Positions 1 to 4,594 of a DNA stretch of 5,958 nucleotides are shown in pieces (position 1 is the stretch's first letter; each line of letters begins with the position of its first letter). The notes below the pieces were generated by a model. It saw only the letters and a list, made by a program, of their open reading frames with translations. It did not search any database and was not told the DNA's origin. The stretch is from NCBI GenBank assembly GCA_002453315.1, contig DKGO01000141.1:1-5958 (forward strand), written 5' to 3'. The stretch comes from Caryophanales bacterium UBA6768 (GTDB lineage Bacteria > Bacillota > Bacilli > Bacillales_D > Amphibacillaceae). The translations under genes and the position numbers were made by a program.

Positions 1-1183
1 TTGGCATATCTTTCAAATATTTCACAGACTGTTGAAAGAAAGGATCATCCTTTAATCCCCAACCAATTGAATTTTCCTCTGTAACATTGAAACTATCTAC
101 ATCGTAAAAACGATTATACCCTAGCGTATCGTACATAACATCTCGGTTCCAAAAGCTTTTATTATTCGCGTGAAACACAGACGTATAATAACCAGCTTCC
201 CTTAAAGCAGTTGGTAATCCATCATATTTATTTTGTGAATGGGTGAAAAACACTGCGCCACTCGGAAGTGGGTAAAGCGAGTTTTCTAGTAAAAATTCAG
301 AGTCTGAAGTTTTACCTTGGCCTGTTTGGTGATAAAAGTTAGGGAAATAATAGCTATCTTCAATTAAAGAATTCAAAAATGGAGTGATGACATGACCATC
401 CACTGTATTGTTAATCACAAAATTTTGGGTAGACTCTAATTTGATGACAAACACATTTTTGCCTTTTGCAATCCCTGTAAGATCCTCATTTGGTTTGACA
501 CGATTTGCCTTTACATAGTTTCCGATATCGACAATTTCGCTACTGTCCGCGAGCGCCCTTTGTGCTTGTGCCCGAGACTGCATAATAGCATCGTAAATAT
601 GGTAATTATAGACACCGATGTTTTTAATGAGCATTTCACGGTCGAACGTCCTCGTTAACAGTTGGGGACGTTCTGTTTCTGCTAGTCCTAGGTTAAAAGC
701 AAACAAAGCGATTGCCGTAGCAAATACAGAGGCAACTTGCTTTTTCGTCACATGACCTGGTTTCACAGATACGAACTTCATTAAAATCGCTAAAATAATC
801 ACATCGACAAAAAAGACGATGTCTGTGTAGCTAATTAATTCAAAAATACTACTCCCTAAATCACCCATATTACTCGTCTGAAAGAGAACAGGTATCGTAA
901 TAAAATCATTAAAAAAACGATAAAAAACAACATTCGCATAAATGATAAATGAACCTATGAAACTTATTAAAAGAATCATACGGTTTCTAAGTTTACTAGA
1001 AAAAAAGAGACTAAAACCTAAAAATAACAAAACTGTACTAACTGGGCTTATAAACAAAATAAATTGCTGCATTTTATTTTCTAACGGAATATTAAAATAA
1101 AATCTACTAACAAAGTAAGTTTTTATCCACAATAAAACCGTTGCGGTGAGAAACATTGAATATTTACCGAATGTTTTCTTCAT
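1..1183 (-). CDS. Lipoteichoic acid synthase, LtaS/YqgS type (3' end cut off by the window)
   Basis: The product polymerises glycerol phosphate from phosphatidylglycerol into LTA on the outer face of the membrane. The visible 394 residues cover the membrane domain and the first half of the extracellular sulfatase-like domain. About five hydrophobic segments lie near residues 9-28, 41-61, 68-90, 119-139 and 150-168. The conserved linker LAETERPQLLTRTFD starts at 167. An ALA motif at 210-212 matches the signal-peptidase site that releases the S. aureus LtaS ectodomain. Catalytic landmarks are Glu250 (LES motif, metal ligand), Thr292 in GQGKTSDSEF (the Thr nucleophile) and His338/Trp345/Arg347, which align with the glycerol-phosphate-binding residues of S. 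aureus LtaS. The later Asp-His metal ligands fall outside the window. The ATG start has an AAGGAG SD about 12 nt upstream. Position beside yqgQ suggests the yqgS orthologue. A primase-type paralogue cannot be excluded from this fragment. Confidence 0.95.
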   Translation of the reverse strand, partial: MKKTFGKYSMFLTATVLLWIKTYFVSRFYFNIPLENKMQQFILFISPVSTVLLFLGFSLFFSSKLRNRMILLISFIGSFIIYANVVFYRFFNDFITIPVLFQTSNMGDLGSSIFELISYTDIVFFVDVIILAILMKFVSVKPGHVTKKQVASVFATAIALFAFNLGLAETERPQLLTRTFDREMLIKNIGVYNYHIYDAIMQSRAQAQRALADSSEIVDIGNYVKANRVKPNEDLTGIAKGKNVFVIKLESTQNFVINNTVDGHVITPFLNSLIEDSYYFPNFYHQTGQGKTSDSEFLLENSLYPLPSGAVFFTHSQNKYDGLPTALREAGYYTSVFHANNKSFWNRDVMYDTLGYNRFYDVDSFNVTEENSIGWGLKDDPFFQQSVKYLKDMP

Positions 1184-1244
1184 CGTAACTTCGCTCTCCT
1201 TACCAATCTCAAAATGTTGATTTACCTTTCAGTTCATAAAAACT

Positions 1245-1273
1245 ATCATAATCTCTTTTTATCTTTTTGACAA
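1245..1273 (-). promoter_or_regulatory. Sigma-A promoter of the LTA synthase gene
   Basis: Read on the minus strand there is a TTGTCA -35 box (1273-1268), a 17-bp spacer and a TATGAT -10 box (1250-1245), each one or two bases from consensus. Transcription should begin near 1238, giving a leader of about 55 nt before the ATG at 1183. No other gene lies between, so this is the proximal promoter of the LTA synthase. Confidence 0.72.
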
Positions 1274-1290
1274 TCGAAAATAATGTCATT

Positions 1291-1316
1291 ATTACATTTC
1301 AGCATGCTGTTGTAAT
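1291..1316. repeat. Palindromic element between the two LTA synthase promoters
   Basis: A perfect 10-bp palindrome, CAGCATGCTG (1300-1309), is flanked by the inverted hexamers ATTACA (1291-1296) and TGTAAT (1311-1316). The flanks are offset by two bases about the centre. It sits 18 bp upstream of the proximal -35 box and downstream of the distal ECF-like promoter. No T-run follows on either strand, so it does not look like a terminator. A protein-binding operator is the likelier role, but I do not recognise the regulator. Confidence 0.4.
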
Positions 1317-1334
1317 GTTCATATTCTACTTAGA

Positions 1335-1363
1335 TAGACGTACGTTTGATAAAGAAAGTTTCA
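1335..1363 (-). promoter_or_regulatory. ECF sigma-factor promoter (sigma-M/sigma-X-like), distal promoter of the LTA synthase
   Basis: On the minus strand a TGAAAC element (1363-1358) is followed after 17 bp by CGTCTA (1340-1335). This agrees with the cell-envelope-stress ECF promoters of Bacillus (TGAAAC, 16-17 bp, CGTC). The start would lie near 1328, giving a leader of about 145 nt. In B. subtilis an LTA synthase paralogue, yfnI, is known to be sigma-M dependent, which makes the assignment biologically sensible. The -35 lies inside a small AGAAAG/CTTTCT inverted repeat (1353-1369). The call rests on motif match and position alone. Confidence 0.5.
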
Positions 1364-1409
1364 CTTTCTAATAAATATTACTATAAACAGGTATAAAGTC
1401 ATACGACGA

Positions 1410-1601
1410 TTACTGAACCGTTCGTCTCTCTTTTCTTAATAACAAGATGGCGGAGTTAAATTCTTGAACGCTAAGGAGCCCAAATTTATACAGTTCACGA
1501 ATTTCTTCCTCCATTAAATCTAAATCAGACCGTCGATTGCCAGTATAAATAAAAATACCGAATCGCTTTAAAATTTGTTGAATATCATAAATCGTCTTCA
1601 T
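1410..1601 (-). CDS. yqgQ: YqgQ family small protein (DUF910)
   Basis: This 63-residue soluble protein has the size and pattern of the Bacillus YqgQ family: an N-terminal helix beginning MKTIYDIQQILKRFG, then an IYTGNRRSDLDLMEEEIRELY segment, then a final amphipathic helix ending in a basic LRKERR tail. The family fold is known (a small helical protein) but its function is not. The ATG is preceded by GAGGAT seven bases upstream. The gene follows its own promoter (-10 at 1735-1740) and may also receive read-through from the adenylyltransferase gene. In B. subtilis yqgQ lies between gluP and glcK. Here both of those genes are absent, and the next gene is the LTA synthase. Its first codon overlaps the stop of a small leader ORF in an ATGA arrangement. 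Confidence 0.85.
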   Translation of the reverse strand: MKTIYDIQQILKRFGIFIYTGNRRSDLDLMEEEIRELYKFGLLSVQEFNSAILLLRKERRTVQ

Positions 1602-1699
1602 CTCAGTATCCTCATCAAGGTGACGTTCCGAGGTCTTTTATTTTTAATTGCCACGGCGCATCGTTTCCAGTTAACACTCAAGTAAAAATTTAGAACCAT
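1598..1699 (-). CDS. Possible leader ORF of 33 codons overlapping the yqgQ start
   Basis: An ATG at 1699 opens a 33-codon frame (beginning MVLNFYLSVNWKRC, with a Lys/Arg-rich second half ending LMRILR). Its TGA overlaps the yqgQ ATG as ATGA, the geometry of translational coupling. An AAGGGTG that could serve as SD lies 10 nt upstream, which is longer than ideal. I recognise no homologue. A frame this short can arise by chance, and yqgQ has its own good SD, so the ORF is speculative. Confidence 0.22.
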   Translation of the reverse strand: MVLNFYLSVNWKRCAVAIKNKRPRNVTLMRILR

Positions 1700-1713
1700 T
1701 ATAAATTAACACC

Positions 1714-1729
1714 CTTGGCTCTCTCCAAG
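1714..1729 (-). other. Hairpin at the predicted 5' end of the yqgQ transcript
   Basis: CTTGG (1729-1725) pairs with CCAAG (1718-1714) around the hexaloop AGAGAG. Counting from the TATAAT box at 1740-1735, transcription should start at about 1731-1728, so the stem would sit at the very 5' end of the RNA. There it could protect the message from 5'-dependent decay. The second arm also overlaps the AAGGGTG that would serve the leader ORF. The pairing is seen in the sequence and the role is inferred. Confidence 0.35.
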
Positions 1730-1734
1730 TCTTT

Positions 1735-1765
1735 ATTATACACCATCTTATCTGAAGTTTCACAA
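1735..1765 (-). promoter_or_regulatory. Promoter of yqgQ
   Basis: On the minus strand there is a perfect TATAAT -10 box (1740-1735) with a TTGTGA -35-like box (1765-1760) at a 19-bp spacing, wider than the optimal 17. It lies just past the adenylyltransferase stop codon and 134 bp from the yqgQ ATG. The perfect -10 carries the call. The TGAAAC overlapping the -35 is not followed by an ECF -10 element. Confidence 0.5.
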
Positions 1766-1786
1766 GAGGTTGCTTACTTAACATGA

Positions 1787-2797
1787 TTATAAGCCAAAGT
1801 ACCTGGAATAGATTACTTTTGCCCTCGTTGGGTCATCTGTACCTTGAATTAATGTTCGTCCATCGGGAAATAACACTAGTTTCTCCCCTTCAGGAAGCTT
1901 CACTTGTAATAAAAAAGGAGTTAATTTAATTTCTCCTACATTTCTAAATCGGTCTGCCCAAACTTGTAATGAATGTTCAAGAGCTTTTCCTTTTATTTGA
2001 ATAGTGTCTCTTCCACACAAAGTTGTTACAATATCATCGTATTTCGCTTCGAGTGCCGGATATTCCTTTTTTTGACACGTTAAACAATTTGTCTTAATTT
2101 GCTCAAATGAAAGTTCATACGTTCTGTTTTTCCAGACGTCAACTGTCATTAAAGACCGTCTCGTCTGCGAATCACCAATTAAATATTTAATTGCTTCAGT
2201 TGCCTCAATCGATCCAATAATGTCAACAATAGGAGAGATTACGCCAACGGTATCACATGTTTCGCTACTCGTATCGACATCGATGAAACAGCGAAGACAC
2301 GGAGTTTGACCCGGGATAAACAATGCGCTCATTCCGCGAGAGGCTACGACACCTCCGTATACGTATGGAACCCCTTTTTTAAATGCTGCATCATTCAGAA
2401 GAAATCTCGTCGTAAAATTATCTGTCCCATCGATGACAATATCAATTTCATCTAACAATTCATTAATATTCTCCAACGTGACATCTATGACAATCCCTTC
2501 GACAGTCACATCACTATTTATTTTCTTTAGTTTCCTTTCAGCTGCAATCGCTTTAGGTAATGCTTCGTTCACATCGTCTTCATCAAATAACATTTGCCTT
2601 TGTAAATTTGATAATTCTACGTAATCGCGGTCAGCAAGCCTTACATACCCTACTCCTGATCGGACTAAATGATTGGCAACAACAGTTCCTAAGGCTCCCA
2701 TGCCTACAATAAGAGCTCGACTATTTTGCAATCGTTGCTGTCCGTTATTACCAACTGGTGCGAATAACATTTGCCGAGAATATCTTTTAAAGTCCAT
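1787..2797 (-). CDS. ThiF/MoeB/HesA-family E1-like adenylyltransferase
   Basis: This enzyme family uses ATP to adenylate the C-terminal Gly-Gly of a ubiquitin-like sulfur carrier (ThiS for thiamine thiazole, MoaD for molybdopterin). The 336-residue product begins with the RYSRQ motif. It then shows the nucleotide-binding GMGALG (32-37), DRDYVELSNLQRQ (56-68, including Arg67), Lys82 and the catalytic DGTDNF (123-128). Zinc pairs are Cys167/Cys170 and Cys238/Cys241. Cys181 in ETCDTVGV aligns with the reactive Cys184 of E. coli ThiF. The C-terminal part from about residue 245 (starting YPALE, with LCGRDTIQI, then LFPDGRTLIQGT and a terminal SRYFGL) is an extension typical of Firmicute members. 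It is not a rhodanese domain. The ATG has a GGGGG SD six bases upstream, and the gene follows yqgN after 30 bp. No carrier protein, thiG or moa gene is nearby, so ThiF cannot be told from MoeB. Confidence 0.92.
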   Translation of the reverse strand: MDFKRYSRQMLFAPVGNNGQQRLQNSRALIVGMGALGTVVANHLVRSGVGYVRLADRDYVELSNLQRQMLFDEDDVNEALPKAIAAERKLKKINSDVTVEGIVIDVTLENINELLDEIDIVIDGTDNFTTRFLLNDAAFKKGVPYVYGGVVASRGMSALFIPGQTPCLRCFIDVDTSSETCDTVGVISPIVDIIGSIEATEAIKYLIGDSQTRRSLMTVDVWKNRTYELSFEQIKTNCLTCQKKEYPALEAKYDDIVTTLCGRDTIQIKGKALEHSLQVWADRFRNVGEIKLTPFLLQVKLPEGEKLVLFPDGRTLIQGTDDPTRAKVIYSRYFGL

Positions 2798-2827
2798 ATT
2801 AATCCCCCATCAAATTAAACCATTTTT

Positions 2828-3400
2828 TCACAGAGGCTTCGAAAAAAGCAACGCTCTTTTTTCAGTAATTAATCGATTTATCGGTATATCGTATATGTCA
2901 TGTGGAACTCGCTCAACTAGCTGACTTTCAAGTGTGAGCGCTAATGTTTCATTCGTAAAAGTTTGTAAAAAGCGGTCATAGTAGCCCCCACCATACCCTA
3001 TTCTAAATCCCTTTTTATCAAAAACAAGTCCAGGAACGATCAGGAGGTCGATACTATCCTTTTCAATTCTTTTGCTCAACGCAACGATCGGTTCTAACAA
3101 TCCTACATAACCTTTTTCAAGCTGGGAGAACGTATCAATTACATAAAAGTCCATTTGCGATGTGTCAGGGCAACTTTTCGGAACGGCGACACGTTTACCA
3201 ACACTCCATGCATGGGAAATGATGTTTCTCGTATCAATTTCTCGTTTTCGTGAAACTGTTAGTCCAATTGTGTTAGCTTTTTTCCACACTTTCTCCTTAT
3301 AGAGTCGAGCTTGAATTTGACTGCAAAGCGCTTCAAAGTGCTCTATCTTCATCTCCATTAACTTGTTTTTCATGAATATACGCCACTCTTCCTTCGTCAC
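2828..3400 (-). CDS. yqgN: 5-formyltetrahydrofolate cyclo-ligase (methenyl-THF synthetase)
   Basis: The enzyme uses ATP to convert 5-formyl-THF to 5,10-methenyl-THF in the cytoplasm, returning a storage folate to one-carbon metabolism. From the chosen GTG start it has 190 residues, normal for the family. Motifs are TIGLTVSRKREIDT (44-57), the phosphate-binding GKRVAVPK (68-75), the strand IDLLIVPGLVFD (117-128), the signature GFRIGYGGGYYDRFL (131-145) and a late DIPINRLITE (171-180). The frame opens further upstream at a TTG (3427). That codon lies against the U-tract of the rpmG terminator and has no SD, while the GTG at 3400 follows a G-rich SD by six bases. An internal ATG at 3373 has a poorer SD. 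No separate promoter is evident, so transcription probably reads through from rpmG. Confidence 0.92.
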   Translation of the reverse strand: MTKEEWRIFMKNKLMEMKIEHFEALCSQIQARLYKEKVWKKANTIGLTVSRKREIDTRNIISHAWSVGKRVAVPKSCPDTSQMDFYVIDTFSQLEKGYVGLLEPIVALSKRIEKDSIDLLIVPGLVFDKKGFRIGYGGGYYDRFLQTFTNETLALTLESQLVERVPHDIYDIPINRLITEKRALLFSKPL

Positions 3401-3406
3401 ACCGCA

Positions 3407-3413
3407 CCCCCCC
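3407..3413 (-). promoter_or_regulatory. Homopolymeric G7 ribosome-binding site of yqgN
   Basis: Seven consecutive G residues (minus strand) followed by TG lie six bases before the GTG at 3400. They take the place of a normal GGAGG, and this site decides the start choice for yqgN. The next gene downstream also uses an all-G SD (five G at 2804-2808, six bases before its ATG). Confidence 0.5.
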
Positions 3414-3431
3414 AAATGTAAATTCAAATAT

Positions 3432-3467
3432 AAAAAAAGAAAAAACAGCAGGTTCTCAACCTACTGC
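3432..3467 (-). terminator. Intrinsic terminator of rpmG, probably leaky into yqgN
   Basis: Immediately after the rpmG stop, CAGTAGGTT (3466-3458) pairs with AACCTGCTG (3454-3446) around a GAG loop, nine pairs with one G-T wobble. It is followed by TTTTT-C-TTTTTTT. The next start codon is only about 33 bp past the T-run and no good promoter fits between, so some polymerase must pass this site if yqgN is expressed. Confidence 0.8.
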
Positions 3468-3617
3468 TTATCTCGTTTCCCTGTGTAAAGTATGTTTCTT
3501 TAATCTCGGACTATACTTCTTAAGTTCTATTCTTTCTGGGTTTGTTTGTTTGTTTTTAGTCGTAATGTAATTACGATCACCTGTTTCAGTACAAGCAAGT
3601 GTTACTTGAACGCGCAT
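3468..3617 (-). CDS. rpmG: 50S ribosomal protein L33, zinc-ligand-poor (C-minus) form
   Basis: The product is a 49-residue basic protein of the large ribosomal subunit near the E site. It begins [20 protein letters not shown] and ends HTLHRETR, matching L33 throughout in length and pattern. Of the four zinc cysteines in C-plus L33 only Cys9 remains. The others are Thr12, Ser36 and Leu39, so it cannot form the usual zinc ribbon site. Bacilli often carry several L33 genes, and zinc-independent copies can replace zinc-bearing ones when zinc is short. Whether a second copy exists here cannot be seen. The ATG follows a strong GGAGG SD by eight bases, with a near-consensus promoter upstream and a terminator directly after the stop. 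A run of four GTTT units lies in the coding sequence (3540-3555, encoding the KNKQTN region). Confidence 0.94.
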   Translation of the reverse strand: MRVQVTLACTETGDRNYITTKNKQTNPERIELKKYSPRLKKHTLHRETR

Positions 3618-3683
3618 CTATATAACCTCCATTTCATTTACACATTACATACTGTTGTCGCTTTTTTAAAAAGACACTTATTA

Positions 3684-3712
3684 ATTATAACAAACGATAA
3701 ATTTCTATTCAA
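3684..3712 (-). promoter_or_regulatory. Strong sigma-A promoter of rpmG
   Basis: On the minus strand a TTGAAT -35 (3712-3707), a 17-bp spacer and a perfect TATAAT -10 (3689-3684) are present. The -10 is preceded by TGT, making it an extended -10. Transcription should start near 3677, about 60 nt before the rpmG ATG. Such a strong promoter suits a ribosomal protein gene. Confidence 0.8.
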
Positions 3713-3735
3713 GCACCTTTTTCCTCTTTCATTTT

Positions 3736-3766
3736 TTGCTAACGTCGTATAAACTAAGTTTATGAT
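3736..3766 (+). promoter_or_regulatory. Possible promoter of the rightward membrane-protein pair
   Basis: TTGCTA (3736-3741) and TATGAT (3761-3766) are separated by 19 bp on the plus strand. The -10 is good, while the spacing is wide and the -35 only fair. The leader to the first start codon would be about 80 nt. It diverges from the rpmG promoter, with the two -35 boxes about 24 bp apart. Confidence 0.35.
3749..3763. repeat. Perfect 7-1-7 palindrome between divergent promoters
   Basis: ATAAACT-A-AGTTTAT is an exact inverted repeat of seven bases about one central base. It lies within the spacer and -10 of the candidate rightward promoter and 36 bp upstream of the rpmG -35. The 7-1-7 geometry is that of Fur/PerR/Zur operators in Bacillus, but the bases do not match any of those consensus boxes, so the regulator is unknown. 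Confidence 0.35.
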
Positions 3767-3852
3767 GAAATTTGTCGCCTGCACTTTACGAATAATGAAC
3801 CTAGAACAATGAAGTGTATGGACGCTACTATGTTAAGAGTGAGGGATTAACT

Positions 3853-4074
3853 GTGGAATTTGCAATTATATCTTTACTAGCAGTAGCTATTCTTATCTTG
3901 CTTTTTTCTTTTTTAAGAAAAGATCCTGTAAAGGATGTTGAAAAGCAATTAGAAAACTTTTCAATTAGTTTGATGCAGGAAATTTTAAAATTAAAAAAGC
4001 AAGTGAATGTCCTAGAAGAAGAGCTAATGTTAACAGACAATACGACAAACAATGTGGAAAGTAAGAAAGGATAA
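3853..4074 (+). CDS. Small single-pass membrane protein with a coiled-coil tail
   Basis: I do not recognise a named family. From the GTG at 3853 the product has 73 residues: one hydrophobic segment (about 3-21, rich in Ile/Leu/Val/Ala), a basic RKDPVK stop-transfer stretch (22-27) that predicts a cytoplasmic C-terminus, and a heptad-like charged helix (about 27-60, including LQEILKLKKQVNVLEEEL-type spacing) likely to form a coiled coil. A short polar Asn/Thr-rich tail follows. The frame extends upstream to a GTG at 3814, but GAGGGA ends six bases before the 3853 GTG and the hydrophobic segment starts right after it, so the shorter form is preferred. The next gene begins three bases after the stop, with its SD inside this gene's last codons, so the two are probably co-translated. 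Genes of this size beside rpmG are typically annotated as hypothetical in Bacillus. Confidence 0.72.
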   Translation: MEFAIISLLAVAILILLFSFLRKDPVKDVEKQLENFSISLMQEILKLKKQVNVLEEELMLTDNTTNNVESKKG

Positions 4075-4077
4075 GCA

Positions 4078-4554
4078 ATGACTAAAAACGGTTTACGGGG
4101 ATTTGCAGGTGGTCTCATAGTCGCAACAATCGTCTTGAGTTTCTTTTATTACCAATCTGACAAAGCCGTTGATGCAGAAACAACAAAATCAGATGTGGAA
4201 TCATTTGCAAATGAAAATAATCTCATCATATTAACAGAGGAAGAATATAATAACGTCACAGAGCAAAATAAAAATGAAGAAAAACCTAAAGAAGTAGAAG
4301 AAAAGAAAGCAAAAGAGGATAAGCAGGAAGAACCGAAAGAAGAAGAAAAGGTTGAAGCTACTCTTGAAATTTCACCTGGCATGAGCACAGCAGGGGCAGC
4401 AGATAAGCTCCAGGAACTAAAAATCATCAAAAACAAAAAAGATTTCACAGATTACATTAAAAAGCATAAATTAGAAGGTTCCGTCAAGTCTGGGTCGTAC
4501 AAACTTAACAGCGAAATGACGATCAAAGAGATCGCAACGATTGTTACCAAATAA
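4078..4554 (+). CDS. Membrane-anchored protein with a MltG/YceG-like N-domain, no catalytic domain
   Basis: The 158-residue product has a positively charged start and one hydrophobic segment (about 10-25), which could be an anchor or an uncleaved signal. An extracellular region follows with an LTEEEY motif (52-57), then an extremely Glu/Lys-rich linker (about 62-94). A C-terminal module (about 95-158) contains EISPGMSTAGAADKLQELKII and ends SGSYKLNSEMTIKEIATIVTK. This module resembles the LysM-like N-domain that precedes the catalytic domain in MltG/YceG, the enzyme that cleaves nascent peptidoglycan. The catalytic domain of MltG is missing and the gene ends cleanly at a terminator, so the protein looks complete by design. 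Binding to peptidoglycan or to division/elongation proteins is possible but inferred. The ATG follows AAAGGA by six bases, three bases after the upstream gene. The resemblance is by eye only. Confidence 0.78.
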   Translation: MTKNGLRGFAGGLIVATIVLSFFYYQSDKAVDAETTKSDVESFANENNLIILTEEEYNNVTEQNKNEEKPKEVEEKKAKEDKQEEPKEEEKVEATLEISPGMSTAGAADKLQELKIIKNKKDFTDYIKKHKLEGSVKSGSYKLNSEMTIKEIATIVTK

Positions 4555-4556
4555 GC

Positions 4557-4594
4557 AATAGCGCAAAACAACTGTTTTGCGCTATTTTCATTTT
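4557..4594 (+). terminator. Strong intrinsic terminator between convergent genes
   Basis: A perfect 14-bp inverted repeat (AATAGCGCAAAACA at 4557-4570 and its complement at 4573-4586, two bases between) follows the stop of the MltG-like gene by two bases. On the plus strand the T-rich TTTTCATTTT overlaps and follows the second arm. The hairpin lies one base past the stop of the leftward MFS gene too, but the minus-strand tail (GCTTATTTGG) has only a weak T-run, so termination is probably stronger rightward. Confidence 0.85.

Noticed and set aside
1353..1369. AGAAAG/CTTTCT hairpin as a terminator of yqgQ
   Set aside because: The stem has only six AT-rich pairs and no real T-run follows. It overlaps the TGAAAC of the ECF-like promoter, which explains part of the sequence.
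1735..1764. TGAAAC (1763-1758) as an ECF promoter for yqgQ
   Set aside because: At the right distance there is TATAAT, not a CGTC/CGTA element, so a sigma-A -10 is the better reading.
2433..2624. Open frame on the plus strand inside the adenylyltransferase gene (and similar ones at 2673-2924 and 3546-3752)
   Set aside because: They are antisense to or overlap well-supported genes (adenylyltransferase, yqgN, rpmG), have no SD, and have Ser/Thr/Phe-rich translations with no recognisable family.
2798..2827. Separate promoter for the adenylyltransferase gene
   Set aside because: Only 30 bp separate it from yqgN and contain the SD. There is no room or sequence for a promoter, so co-transcription is assumed.
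3401..3427. Longer yqgN starting at TTG 3427
   Set aside because: The TTG lies just after the terminator T-run without an SD, and the G-rich SD of the GTG start would fall inside the coding sequence.
3814..3852. Longer form of the small membrane protein starting at GTG 3814
   Set aside because: No SD precedes it, while GAGGGA is well placed for the GTG at 3853, directly before the membrane segment.
3828..4448. Minus-strand frames opposite the two rightward membrane-protein genes
   Set aside because: They are shadows of Lys/Glu-rich coding sequence, giving Ser/Phe-rich translations. No SD or conserved motif is visible.
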